NCBI GenBank assembly: GCA_036172665.1
Contig: CM069870.1
Span: 28,370,001 to 28,434,000 of the forward strand
Source of the DNA: Prosopocoilus inquinatus
Lineage: Eukaryota; Arthropoda; Insecta; Coleoptera; Lucanidae
DNA length: 64,000 nt
Reading direction: 5' to 3'
Positions 1 to 11,187 of this stretch are shown here, one piece after another. Made by a program: the position numbers and the translations under genes. Each line of letters starts with the position of its first letter. Positions within the stretch are counted from its first letter, which is position 1. The notes beneath the pieces were generated by a model. It was not told the DNA's origin and did no database searches. It was given only the letters and a program-made list of their open reading frames with translations.

Positions 1-684
1 CAAAATATGAACCGAGCCCATTGTACTGACAATGTTCTTAAGAATATTACAGGGAAGATACATTTACAAGACGGTGATTTGTTAAAATTTGTTGAGTAAC
101 AAAGTACTGGCACAAAACTCTAAACAAGTTCAGAATTACTCAGAGCTCTATAAAATACTTCTCGAGTGAGTTTTTAACGAGCCAAACCAACGCCTACTTC
201 ATACAGGCCTGATTAATTAGGTGGGAGAATACCACGACTTCAAAATTGATTCATCTGAATGCGGTCAATCACAGAAATTCACCATCTTAAGTTATCTTTC
301 CGTCCTTATTAGTAAAAGAAGCGCGTAGATTTTCACGACTCAATAGCGAAATGCTTGCGTTGCAGTCCCCAGAAACTGGATAATAACCTGTCTGATATTC
401 CTACACGATGACTCAGGCCTCTTTTTGAGATGGTGTTGGCCAAACCCAATCCTCGAAATTCATAGTTCAGGAAGTTGCGAGCCAGCTCGGAACTCATATT
501 CAGATGGACATGCGTTTTTCGCACTTTAAATACAGGTAAGAGTATGAAAATAATATTTTGAAAAGGTACAGGAAGCTGGTGTCTACCATGTAATTAGGTA
601 ATTTTATCACAGAAACAGAAACGGTAAGTACTACAAGTTATCACGCAAACTATTCATTAAAAGTTTTCTGGGAAGGAATTTAAA
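1..684. other. Intergenic, no gene seen
   Basis: AT-rich sequence with only short chance open frames. I see no splice-framed coding stretch, RNA gene or clear repeat end here. Confidence 0.5.
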
Positions 685-1010
685 GAAAATTGTAAGTAAA
701 TGGTTTTTAAAACTCTAACCGAACAGAATTATAATTGAAAAAGCACTCAACGTTTCACCGTCGATTGATAGCTTCGTCAATTGTGAAGACAGTAAATGAA
801 CAAGTTGTCAAGAGAAACAAGTTGTCAATTAGTTCTCGTGACCTTTCAGTTTCTCCGAACAACTCGTATTTTAGTTTAAACTCATGTTACCTTTTTGTTT
901 CTCTTGACTGTTGATAACTTGTTTTTTTTTACTTTTATCGCTTCTGATGAAGCTATCAATCGATAGTGAAACGTTGAGTGCTTTGCCAATTATAATTCTC
1001 TCCACTTATT
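685..1010. repeat. Family-A repeat: inverted pair of hammerhead-like units
   Basis: Two copies of a roughly 60-nt unit face each other: one on the minus strand at about 744-788 and one on the plus strand at 939-980. Both are flanked outward by a sequence related to CAGAATTATAATTG. Further copies of the unit occur at about 22.47, 34.17, 34.31 and 58.17 kb, so this is a dispersed repeat. The flanking motif GAAAATTGTAAGTA (about 689) recurs beside the other copies and marks the outer part of the element. Confidence 0.6.
939..980 (+). ncRNA. Hammerhead ribozyme-like motif, family A, intact core
   Basis: The core CTGATGA lies at 944-950 and GAA at 968-970. Stem II is CTATC/GATAG (953-957 with 962-966) with loop AATC. 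Stem III would be the palindrome ACGT (971-974), usable by a dimer, followed by T975 as the cleavage-site base. Stem I is CGCTT with GAGTG (939-943 with 976-980), including two G-U pairs. This matches the conserved hammerhead core. Stem II has a bulged G and stem I is weak, so activity is uncertain. Confidence 0.5.
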
Positions 1011-1567
1011 TACTTAAATTAAAAAATGATAATGTAGGTATACAAAAAAAGTCACTAAATTAGAAGTATTATTGATATTGATCAATAGATTTTGACTTTC
1101 TCATTTCATTTCTTTACTCTACAAGTGCCGTAAATAGAACAGTTTTTGATTTTCTTCTTTTGAGTTCAACAAAAACATAAGTATTTGGTATTCAAACGAT
1201 CAGAATAAATAGCGCAATATCTAAATCACATTTACAAAAAAATATACAGTCTGAGTCGGGAGGAATGAACCAAACTATAGGAATATATTCTATCCGTCAA
1301 TATAAGAGAGGAAAACCCAAAAGTTGTAATCCGATTTTCATTTGTTTTCGAGTTGTAACGTTTTAACAAAATACCTGAGATAATATTACTGTCGTTGATA
1401 TTATTTGAAAAACCGCATATTTTGGGAAATTTAGGGAGTTTTAATTGATTCCGTCATATTTCAGCAAAAATGTATTTCAGCCAATCATAAGAAGGAATGG
1501 AAATGCACTTTAGCGCCAACACTTATATTTTAAGCAAGCAAGGTTAGGTAATAGCTGCCTTCCTTTG

Positions 1568-1760
1568 GCACAAATCTAACCTCAGATCAAATAAACGTCA
1601 TTTCCGTTATCACGAACACGTAAGTTTGAACTGAGATTTCGACCTCCCGCCTTACTGCTCAAACACTCCCATTGGTTGCGTGATTAAAAAATTCCGTTCA
1701 AATTTATTTGCTCATGCTAACACAAACGACGTTTATATGAGCTGAGGTGAGATTTGTGGC
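1568..1760. mobile_element. Palindromic MITE, family M1 copy 1
   Basis: The left end GCACAAATCT...CTCAGATCAAATAAACGTC is mirrored at the right end by GACGTTTATATGAGCTGAGG...AGATTTGTGGC. A second copy of the same family lies at 34462-34643. There is no coding capacity. The copy has drifted in its middle. Confidence 0.6.
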
Positions 1761-1826
1761 AAATGGAAAGCACCTAATAATGTCAATTTGAACCGACATG
1801 ACTTTTTACTAAAAGATGACTAATTC

Positions 1827-2183
1827 TATAACTCATAACGACATCGTTAAACAACGAAAATCGTTAAGTTACGTATTGTCATGTTAAAAAAAGGAAAGTT
1901 TAAAATTTAGAAATATGGTTTGTGTTTCTAAAAAGTAGATGGTAACAGTTGGTAATTTAAACGAGAATTGTAAAACTGTAAGGTGGCAAGAGGTAGAAAG
2001 AAATTAAAAAATAGAAGAAACGTGCAGAAATTTTTATTTTAAATTTATCTATCTTTTTTGGTAAAATTCATAACAGTATGTTGCCCAATCAGGTCTTAGA
2101 CACAACGCATTTCTATGCACTGATTATGTCAAAAAATGTCACTTAAGGATTTTCGTTGTTTAACGATGTCGTTATGAGTTATA
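1827..2183. mobile_element. MITE with about 42-bp terminal inverted repeats (M2)
   Basis: The left arm (1827-1869) contains ATAACTCATAACGACATCG and a CAACGAAAATCGTTAAG stretch. The right arm (2141-2183) is its reverse complement with few differences. The middle is non-coding and AT-rich. Confidence 0.6.
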
Positions 2184-2196
2184 TGTCTTTCTTTTC

Positions 2197-2252
2197 ATAT
2201 AAGTAAAAGTGAGACAAAAGTATGAAAGGAGTAAATATGGTGCACGGAACTG
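2197..2252. repeat. Half copy of MITE family M9
   Basis: The stretch AAGTAAAAGTGAGACAAAAG through GTGCACGGAACTG matches the right half of the complete element at 12809-12948. Only the half is present. Confidence 0.5.
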
Positions 2253-2267
2253 CAAAGCAATTGACTA

Positions 2268-2824
2268 GGAAAGTAAACGTCACAGAAGGCGGAGCTGAGT
2301 CGTTTAGTATCTTTCTCTAATAAGTCGGACATATGTCTTAAATTAGTGCTGCTATAACGCTGGGGGTTAACGTAAACATAACCTAGCATTGAACATTATC
2401 AAGACGACGAGAATCAACGAGAACTCACACTTCACACAGTTACTATGTTGTATTTTTCCTTGAGAAATACCTGATAAATTCATTGCATGCTTTCTCACAG
2501 ACATTTTCACCCAACTACTTTTATTTTATTCTTTTAGTTTATATTTGTTAACGTTGTTGACAAGCGACTGTACTTACTCAGACATACATTTTGTACAAAT
2601 TTTTAATAACAAATTAATTATTTACGTAAAATAAGCCCAAATGCAATAATTTTATTGAAGTTTTTCACCACGAGTTTCAGTAATAAGCAAAAGTTTTCAC
2701 AGGAACTCTGTGTAGAGTGAGTATTTTCAGTTTATTTAACCTAACCCTAGCATTTTTGCAGTCCAACAGACTCCGTTTCAAATTTCGCGCCAGCTTTAGG
2801 ACCGCCCACTTTCCTAATCTATTC
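2268..2824 (-). mobile_element. MITE family M3, copy a
   Basis: This is an about 560-bp non-coding element with ends CAATTGACTAGGAAAG and CTTTCCTAATCTATTC, which are inverted repeats of each other. It is the reverse complement of the copies at 3389-3960 and 7541-8116, sharing for example the GGCGCGAAATTTGAAACGGA stretch in the opposite orientation. The three copies differ by scattered substitutions, so the family is old. Confidence 0.65.
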
Positions 2825-3388
2825 CACGAAACAGCGTGAATTGTACATTTTGCGGTTTGACTTAACATAAACAACAACTACAAATGAAAATTCCAAAATA
2901 AAAAATATTTAGTGTCTTTCAAAAAACTTCAACTAAGAGGTTGGAGAGTTTCTTAGATTTTAAAAAGTTTTTGCAATTTTTCCCTTTTGTTTGAAATTGT
3001 CTCTAGATTTAACGACTTTTTCCTTAAGTTGGCAACACTTACTATTTTAAATGGGATTATTGCTCAAATGGTTTAGCAACATTTGCTGCTTTCCTTTCAT
3101 GGACGTTAAGACACAGGTCGTTGTGAAATGCAACATCAAAAATCGATCCAACCTATAATAACGAGTGTTCAATAAAGAAAAAACAATCAAGTAGGCTGTA
3201 GCTTGTTGTCGGTAACGCATGTCGTGATTAACACCATTTGAATTTGACAACTTTGACAAGTTGACGGTTATCCTAACTAATAAAAGCATAGGTCCTAAAG
3301 CTTGATGCTAAAAGTGAAAAGAACAACTAGCTCTGAAGACTTGAGCAGTTGGCAACGGTTGGTGTTAACGTTAACGAAAGGAAAGCTC

Positions 3389-3960
3389 TAATATATTTGG
3401 AAAGTGAGCGGTCCTAAAGCAGGCGCGAAATTTGAAACGGAGCCTATTGGACTGTAAAAATGCATGAGTTACGCCAAACAAACTGAAAATACTCGCTTCA
3501 CAGAGAGCTGTTGTGTAAACTTTTGGTTATCACTAAAACTTCAGATGAAAAGCTTCAATAAAATTAATTTAGTTGTGTTTATTGTACGTAATTAGTTAAT
3601 TTATTTGTTATTAAAAAAAATGTATAAAATGCTTGTCTGAGCTTAGTTCAGCTGCAGGTCAACAAGCCATTAATAAACATAACCTAACAAAACAAAACTT
3701 AAAAAAAATTTTCTTAACATTCTAAAATGTTAGGTTATCTTCAGGTCATCTATGGCGTTACAGCGAGAATAATTTACCACACACGTCTAATTTAATAATA
3801 ATAATAACAGCAGTTTATTGATGAGTAAAGGAATTACAAGACAAGGTACAATACATTAAATTCATAAGCTCAGAATCGGCTTACTTCACAGGAAGCAGCT
3901 GCTCTATCTTATTAGACAAAGATACTAAACGACTTAGCTCCGCCTTCTGTAACGTTTACT
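3389..3960 (+). mobile_element. MITE family M3, copy b, with an insertion
   Basis: Same family and orientation as 7541-8116. About 115 bp not present in the other copies are inserted at roughly 3793-3905. The insert starts with an (AAT)n run and continues through AGCAGTTTATTGATGAG, which looks like the tail of a short retroposon in reverse. The right end stops where the next element (3971-5036) begins. Confidence 0.55.
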
Positions 3961-4010
3961 TGTTTATTGTTGGTGACAGTTGTCTTTTATTTGCAACGCA
4001 GATTAGTTCA

Positions 4011-4170
4011 GGGGCCCTATTCTCAAGTCGAGCGACAAGAGTCGCATGCGAAAATGACGTCAAAATGACGTAGACTCTTATACAAAACTATACAAATCGT
4101 TCGAGAAATGCATCATTTTGACGTCATTTTCGCATACGACTCTTGTCGCTCGATTCGAGAATACGGTCCC
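4011..4170. mobile_element. Palindromic MITE (M4)
   Basis: Starts GGGGCCCTATTCTC and ends GAGAATACGGTCCC. The arms contain GAGCGACAAGAGTCG and CGACTCTTGTCGCTCG, and the sequence TTTTGACGTCATTTTCGCAT is mirrored in the left arm. It is almost fully self-complementary and about 160 bp long. Confidence 0.6.
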
Positions 4171-4299
4171 AGGTCAGTTCAGTTTAACCCAAAGTGAACT
4201 GATCTTAAGTGATCGATTTAATAGTAAATAAAACATGGGAGATGCGATTGCTGCATTTTAATCTTCAGATGAAGATATTACTTTTGCATCACTTTACAG

Positions 4300-4771
4300 T
4301 AGAGATGGGATTCCACCCGGTGCAATCATTTGCACCAGTGGAATCACGGAATGTACCCACAATGCACCCGGTACATTGAGTGCATTGCTCGGTTACCAAC
4401 ATTTTCATAAGACATAAAAAAATGCTTCAAAATGACACCAAATATAATATATTTTGTACGGACTATCGCTAGACAATTATTTTGTAACGTTAATTTCAAA
4501 AACTTACTCATTTTATTCATATTTTAAGCTACAAAGCTTCCGGTTAAACTTAAAAGTTTACTAATCATCTATTCACCATACACTATGAAATATTAAACCT
4601 GTAAACCACCTGCAAACAATTAAATAACATCAAGAACAGGTTATTTCTCGTTCGATTTGCGCGGGAAATTTAAATTTTTGAATGCACCCGGTACATTCAT
4701 CTATGCACCCTGCTGAATGCACCCATGTGGGTGCTTTCAATGCACCAGGTTCATTCCCTGGCCCATCTCTG
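4300..4771 (+). mobile_element. hAT-type MITE, copy 1
   Basis: The terminal inverted repeats are TAGAGATGGG and CCCATCTCTG. The target duplication is 8 bp: CTTTACAG at 4292-4299 and again at 4772-4779. An 8-bp duplication plus ends of this kind is the signature of the hAT superfamily. The element has no open frame and contains repeated TGCACC/GGTGCA motifs near both ends. The reverse-complement copy is at 28993-29466. Confidence 0.8.
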
Positions 4772-5056
4772 CTTTACAGCGAGTTAAGCAAAAACAAAAG
4801 GTTATTTGGACGAGTAATGTAATTTGACAAACAGTTGAAATAACATCCCCTCTACAAGTGAACCAACTGATCCAAACTGATCTAGAATTTCCGAGGTGTA
4901 GTATCAGCAAGGCGGGAAGTGTTTTGGATCACTTTGGGTTAGATCATGTAGCCAAATAAAACAGACAAATTTTTGAATAAGTGATCCAGGGTAAAAGTAA
5001 ACTGATCTGACGTGCAAATAAAAGACAACTATTGGTCTACTACCTGGTCCACTATT

Positions 5057-5193
5057 GGGCGCGTTCAGAGACGCTCAGCGGCTGACTTGCTTACTCAGCA
5101 ATCGTTTGTGATTGGCTCACATTAAGATAATAGCCAATCACAAACGACTTCTGAGTAAGCAAATCAGTCACTGAGCGTCCGCTGAACGCGTCC
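5057..5193. mobile_element. Palindromic MITE (M6) next to the TRMT5 start
   Basis: The left arm GGCGCGTTCAG...ACGCTCAGCGG is mirrored by CTGAGCGTCCGCTGAACGCG. The inner arms TGATTGGCTCACATTA and TAATAGCCAATCACAAACGA form the rest of the hairpin and contain ATTGG/CCAAT boxes. It ends 32 bases before the first in-frame ATG of TRMT5, so it probably overlaps that gene's promoter or 5' UTR. Confidence 0.6.
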
Positions 5194-5225
5194 ATTATTT
5201 TGACATATTATGTAGGTTTTTGGTT

Positions 5226-7139
5226 ATGTTACACATATATTTACGAAAATTATTTAACGTGAGTAAAAATTTCGGTATAATAAATTTCGAAAGACACAGT
5301 CTGCCGAATTTTTGTTCAGAATTTATTCATGTTAGTACTTTGTTACGGAAGATGAGTGTGTTAAAGCCATCAGAAAAAGTGCGAGGAATGAAAGAACTAG
5401 ATAAAACTCTCTTTAATAAAGAAGTAACGGTGGCACGAATTAAATTTTCAAATTGTAAACTGTCTGATGTTCTCCCCCACTTGAAGAAGTACCTGTTAAA
5501 AATGGAAAAGCTAAAACCAATTGATCATCGAGGTGAAGTACTCACTGTACTGCTAAACCCTTGTGTAGTCGACAACTGGAATGATATCAGTGAAGAACAT
5601 CGAAATGAATTAAGTAAACTTGGTATTACTGAAGCAAACTTTGAAAAAGACATTCTCAAATTAACTTACGATAATTTCTCAATGGACACAGTCTTGAAAT
5701 CAGTTTTACCGACGGACCAAGAGGGGCTATCCAGTTTCACTCAAATGGGACATATAATTCATGTAAACCTGAGAGAACATTTGCAGGAATATAAGACTTT
5801 AATTGGGCAGGTTTTGCTTGAAAAAATTTCTGGATGCCGCACAGTAATAAACAAAACCAATGAAATAGACAACACGTATAGAAATTTTAATATGGAGGTT
5901 CTTTCAGGTGAACACAACACCCTGACAGAAGTGAAAGAAAATAATTGCAGATTTGCTTTTGATTTTGCTACAGTATACTGGAATTCACGTCTGTGTACAG
6001 AGCATGAACGAATTATAAGCAAAATTAAGGCTGGAGATGTTGTATTTGATGTATTTGCAGGTCAGTGTTTTATTCATAGTCTTTATGGAGTATTGTATAA
6101 TATAAACCTATATACTTTCCAATATTTCTTTATCTTTATAACACAAAGTGATGTGAGAAAAAATGATAAATAGCATTTAAAGTAAATTAATTCAGAAATG
6201 TTTCTTAACTGTTCATGACCAGGAAAAAGATTTCAGACCACTTAATTGGATACTTTTTATGCTGAATAAACTTTTCTGCAGGTATAATGAATGTAATTGT
6301 TATTGAGTGTGAGGGGGAGAAGTGTAATGAATGCTCCCACTTTGCAGAAATTATTGTAGGCAGGGCTAACACAGCCTGAATATGTCAAAAATTCCTTTTG
6401 AAGCACAACTATTTTGAGTATATTTAGTTTCTGTTATTATGATGGTAATTCCGAATGATTTTCAGCAAATTCACGCAAGTAATTCAAGTCATAAATCTAC
6501 TTATGAAATTAAACAACTTTACTTCAATGTATCCACAACTTTACACCTTTTGTAAATTCCACATTACTTTGAATTTTAGAAAACTTAAAGTAATATTTAT
6601 GTTCAGGTGTAGGTCCGTTCTCAGTGCCAGCTGCAAAAAAGAAATGTTTCGTTTATGCCAATGACCTAAACCCGGAATCCTACAGGTGGTTGAACCACAA
6701 TTCCAAACTAAATAAAATAAATGAAGAATATCTAAAAACACACAACAAAGATGGAAGAGATTTTATCACTGAAGATATAAAGAAAATTCTGCTGCAGCAC
6801 ATCAACAAGCAAAACATACACATTATTATGAACTTACCTGCTTCTGGCATTGAATTTTTGAATGATTTGCTACATCTGTACAGTCGTGACGAAATAGGTG
6901 AAGTTACGAGACCGCCGACAGTGTACATTTACTGTTTTGCAAAGGGCGAGGATTATATAAGCATCACCAAAAATTTGGTGTTAAAAAGTATAGGTCAGGA
7001 TGTAACAGATAAAATCGTGGAAATTTTCAGGGTAAGAACTGTGAGTTCTCTCAAAGAAATGATGAGGGTTACTGTGAAATTAGATGATGAATTGTTATTG
7101 AAGAAGAATTCTGTGAAACGAAAACATGATGATGTTTAG
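5226..7139 (+). CDS. Trmt5: tRNA (guanine(37)-N1)-methyltransferase (TRMT5/Trm5)
   Basis: Trm5 transfers methyl from SAM to N1 of guanine 37, 3' of the anticodon, in cytosolic and mitochondrial tRNAs. There are two exons, 5226-6060 and 6607-7139, with donor GTCAGT at 6061 and acceptor ending at 6606; the join keeps frame and gives 455 aa. The junction rebuilds the SAM-site motif DVFAGVGPF (residues 275-283), followed by AAKK and NDLNP (297-301). NLPA at 354-357 is the catalytic-region motif of the family. The first 42 residues are basic and almost free of acidic residues, as expected for a mitochondrial presequence. A second ATG at 5352 (M43) could give a cytosolic form. Length fits the family. 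The 546-bp intron holds nothing recognisable. Confidence 0.93.
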
Positions 7140-7540
7140 TTGTTTCAAAGAGAACGGTTTAAATCGTTTCATAAATGTTTAATAATAATAAATTTTCTCA
7201 TAATTATTTGGTATTATTTCACACATCCTTATAATCTTACATTTTTTCTTCTAGTTCTAGTGTTGTTAAATTACCGGTCATTTATTTTTAATGTTACCTT
7301 CTTATCCGATCTGCGTATCCTAACAATTTTTAAATTTGTGAAATTTCTTGATTACCAAATTTTATTGCTTTTCATTTAATGTTTCTCGAAAATTTTGTTA
7401 TTCAACCCCATAATTGTTTTACTTTATGATGCGTAGGAAAGTATTATCTATCGAATACCGCAATCAAATCTGTAGGTTTACATTTGAAAAAACAATCGAT
7501 GGTGTCATAACTCTGATATAGGTTACCATAAAAAAAAAAA
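7140..7540. other. TRMT5 3' flank with hAT-family fragment
   Basis: AT-rich 3' region. At 7257-7300 lies a fragment beginning TAGTGTTGTTAAATTACCGG, matching the left end of the repeats at 26828 and 27303. No gene seen. Confidence 0.5.
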
Positions 7541-8116
7541 CAATAGATTAGGAAAGTGGGCGGTCCTTAAGCTGGCGCGAAATTTGAAACGGAGTCTATT
7601 TTACTGTAAAAATGCATAGGTTACGCCAAACAAACTGAAAATACTCACTTCACAGAGAGCTGTTGTGTAAACTTTTGTTTATCACTAACACTTGGGATAA
7701 AAAGCTTCAATAAAATTATTTTAGTTGTGCTTATGTACGTAATTAGTTAATTTATTTGTTATTAAGAAAATGTATAAAATGCTTGTCTGAGCTTAGTTCA
7801 GCTGCAAGTCAACATAACAAACCATTAATAAACATAACCTAACACAACAAAATTTAACAATATGTCTGTGGGAAAGCAATGAAAGCATGCAACGAGTTTG
7901 TCAAGAATTTTCCAATAAAATGTACAAGATACCAACTTATAAAACTGTAATAACTTGTTTAATCTCATTGTCTTAACATTCTTAAATGTTAGATTATGTT
8001 CAGATCAACTCCGGTATTACAGTGAGAGTAATTTACGACACACGTCTGATTTATTAGACAAAGATAGTAAACGAGTCGGCTCCGCCTTCTGTGACGTTTA
8101 CTTTCCTAGTCTATTG
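7541..8116 (+). mobile_element. MITE family M3, copy c (most complete)
   Basis: The ends CAATAGATTAGGAAAG and CTTTCCTAGTCTATTG are inverted repeats with one mismatch. It is 576 bp with no coding frame. It shares the GCGCGAAATTTGAAACGGAG block with the two other copies. Confidence 0.7.
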
Positions 8117-8734
8117 CGGTTAAAAAGTGTCCGTTCAAAATCCTAAATAGACCTGTCCGAGCGTTTTTCCGAGAACAATATTTTCGAAGATATCGAATTA
8201 GTTCATAAATTTTCTTCCACACTATAGAATGTTCCCAAATTGGAGAAAAAGAAAAACTTTTTTACAATTTGCAACGCGCTTTTGTTTCTTGTGAGATAAT
8301 AGCCATAAGACCCTACAACTTTTGCATTTAAAGTTTTTCTCTAGCTCCTAAAATAAACCCTCTAGATATGGTGCAAAATATTAAAAAACTGTACTTTTTA
8401 AACATGATATAAAGTTGTTTGCACTTGTGCGTATACCCGAGTATGGCACAAATAACACTAGCCTGCGAAAAAAATATTTTTTTTTGCGGATGAGATAGGA
8501 CTAGGTGTTTTTCAATGGGTTTTTGTTTACACATTTTGTTATTAGATATATAAAAAAATATTAATCTCAAAAGCTTTGGGGATTTACCTGAACCGCCAGA
8601 ATTTACTAAAAAAAAAAAAAACAAATGATGATCGGAAACCTAGCAAATGAGAACCAGCTGTTATTTTAGATTTAACACAGAGTATACTTTCTTGAATTAA
8701 CAAAGATCCTTTTCCCTAATTTACAAAATATATA
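8117..8734. other. No gene seen
   Basis: AT-rich intergenic DNA. CCTGAACCGCCAGAATTTA at about 8589 is inverted relative to AAATTCTGGCGGTTTAGG at about 9261, so a decayed element of roughly 0.7 kb may span this block, with the pogo-like MITE nested in it. Confidence 0.4.
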
Positions 8735-8899
8735 CAGTCGGACCTCTTTAACTCGTACCTCCACAAATCGAAATTTTGTGTAAAACTTACTGATAGTCTC
8801 TGCACATTGTGTATAATTGCTATATATATATTTAACTTGAAATCTCTCTTACTCGTAATTATCCGGTAACCTGAAGTTTGAATTACGGAGGTTCCACTG
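8735..8899. mobile_element. pogo/Tigger-like MITE
   Basis: The ends CAGTCGGACCTC and GAGGTTCCACTG are inverted repeats (10 of 12 match) and are flanked by TA on both sides (8733-8734 and 8900-8901). TA target sites and ends of the form CAGT...ACCTC are typical of pogo/Tigger elements. It is 165 bp and non-coding. Confidence 0.6.
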
Positions 8900-9573
8900 T
8901 AGTTTGTCTATATTTTTAGTTTGAAATTAAAAAAAATGATTTACTTTGATTAATAAGAATTTTATTATGTATGACAAGTATTAACTACAAAATTAAGACT
9001 GCTCATCAGGGGCGTTTTATAAAAACGCTGACAGCTAAGACAAATTAATAGGTTACATAAAATAAATTTGTAAAAACATATCAAAACAATAATAAATTTC
9101 AAATATCGCAAAAGGACCAAACATAAGACACTACACATTTTTAGAACTAGAAAAACAATCTTTCTTAATACCTAAAAATATACTGAGTGCTCTATTTAAA
9201 ATAACAAAATTGGTACTCATTTCTTGGGTTCCGACGGCCATTTATTTCTTTTTTTTAAATAAATTCTGGCGGTTTAGGTATAAGCAAAAACTGTACAGCG
9301 AAGGTCGGCTGCTGTTTGTACCGGTAATAACCAATTAAATACATACTTCGTTTTTATTTACCGGTGAAAGCGAACTTTGGATATAGTAAACCTGTTTTGG
9401 TGCATTTTTTGGATTCATTATAACCGAACTTTACATTTTTTCAATAATATTGGTATATATTTTCATCAATTCTTAGTTTAAACTTTAAAACTTAAAAAAA
9501 TTTAGTTATCGTTGAGAGTCCTTTTAATAGATTTTCTCTTATGTTGATATTGTGATGTTTCCCGAACTAAAAA
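8900..9573. other. No gene seen
   Basis: AT-rich DNA downstream of the broken ORF copy. It contains the right member of the inverted pair mentioned for 8117-8734. Nothing else is recognisable. Confidence 0.4.
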
Positions 9574-11095
9574 TCAGCAGTAGTCCGCCATCATATTCTT
9601 GTCCCACCTGTCTTGATAACTTCGCTCCATGTTTTTTATGTCTTGGTGAAATCTTTCTCCCTGTTCTTCGCTGAGATGTCCTAGGTTTTCCGGAAAATAA
9701 TTAAGATAGGAAAATAAGAAGTGTAGTTTAATACTCATGTTACAGCCCAGTTTATGGAGTTTCTCGAGCATTCTTTGAACTATACCTTCATAATTTGGAT
9801 CTTTGTGATTACTGAGAAATTGTTCTGTCGTCTCCTCGAAGGTAAGCCAAGCTTCCTTTTCTTGAATATTCATGCTTTTTTGAAAGTCACCGTCATGCAT
9901 AAGCTTGCGAATGTCAGACCCGGTAAATATTCCCTTTTATTTTTGCTTCTGATAAAGCTGGGAATTTATTACGAAAATATTGAAAACATGCACCCTCCTT
10001 ATTCAAAGCTTTCATATATTGCTTCATAATACCTAGCTTGATATGTAGAGGAGGCAGTAACACTTTTGTAGGCTCAATCAAATTCGGTTCTTTAACATTT
10101 TTGACACCTGCTACAAATTTCTTTCTGGTGGGCCATTCTTTGCGAATCCAGTGTTCGTCTCGATTGAGACTATCCCATTCGCATAAAAAACAAGGAGACT
10201 TTGTATAACCCCCTTGTAAGCCTAATAACATTCCTGAAATTTTGAGGTCTCCACATACGATCCACTGATGCACAGAGTAATTAATTTTTTCTAAGACAAA
10301 CTTAATGTTAGCATGTTTCTTTCAACACAGTAGATTGGGCGATTGGTAATGAAGCATATTTATTCCCATTGTGGAGGAGAACGGCCTTTAGTCTTCTTTT
10401 TGAAGAATCTATGAATAAACGCCAATATTTCGCTTGATATACATTTTCTCCTAATTGTTCGATAAGGCCTTTCACATCCTTGCAGTAAACTAAATTATCT
10501 TCCTTTTCAAAAAAGCGTATTAATTCTTTTTCTCTGTCTCTATACCAGTAAAATATAGTCCCAGGTGCTAATAAATTTTTCTCTTTTAATCGGGAACCCA
10601 ATAGTTAACTTTTTTCTTTGGTCAAATTTAACTCATTTAACTCTTTTTGGTTAAAAAGTTGTGGAGCTGTTTCTTCCTGGAATAATACCTCTGGGTCATC
10701 CATATTGTTGTCCGGATTGAAATTACTATTTGATGAATAGTCCGAAAGTGCTTCTTCTTCGAGAGAATACGGTGGGAATGGTATTGGAATTTCTGGTCCA
10801 TAGGCGACAGGTCGTGTAGCCGAGATCAAGTTAGGATAAACGATGGTACCCTTATTTTTTTTATTGAATCCTGATACAATACTCGAAAGTGATCTTTTGG
10901 TTCACGCCATAACATTGGAACACCAAAGGGCATCGAAGATCGTGCCTTTATAAACCAATATCTCAGTCCTTCTACACAAATATTACAAACTATTTGTGGA
11001 GCCCAATCTTTATCTTGGTTTCTTATGTGCAACTTGAAGTAATGAAAATAGGCAAGTTTCACGGATTCGGCAATGCTTCGTCTTTGTTTTTTCAA
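9574..11095 (-). pseudogene. Broken copy of a multi-copy insect ORF of unknown function
   Basis: Read from 11095 down, five consecutive open stretches form one decayed protein: 11095-10826, 10829-10605, 10601-10308, 10273-9914 and 9900-9574. Breaks include frame changes near 10830, 10300 and 9910, a nonsense TAA at 10605-10607, and a TGA directly after the block MMADYC where I would expect Trp. Recognisable blocks are GLQGGYTKSPCFLCEWD, LPPLHIKLGIMKQ and EEQGERFHQDIKNMERSYQ. From memory, this protein family occurs in many copies in arthropod and cnidarian genomes and behaves like part of a transposon, but I know no function. The paired Cys and His residues (CFLCEWD; HQD) suggest metal binding; that is inference. 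Confidence 0.7.
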
Positions 11096-11187
11096 TGTAT
11101 AAGAACCACAAATGTAGCAAAAACATCACTCTTACATCGCAATTGCGAATAAATTGGACAAGTCATTTTTGTTTGCAGTGGAAATGT

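Larger units (their letters stand above)
3971..5036. mobile_element. MITE (M5) hosting two nested MITEs
   Basis: The left end AGTTGTCTTTTATTTGCA (from about 3978) is mirrored by TGCAAATAAAAGACAACT at 5013-5030. A second inner pair, AACCCAAAGTGAACTGATC (about 4187) and GATCACTTTGGGTTAGATC (about 4928), is also inverted. Subtracting the nested elements at 4011-4170 and 4300-4771 leaves a host element of about 430 bp. Confidence 0.55.

Noticed and set aside
333..524. 63-codon minus-strand ORF near the window start
   Set aside because: No domain, no splice context, no repeat partner; likely chance.
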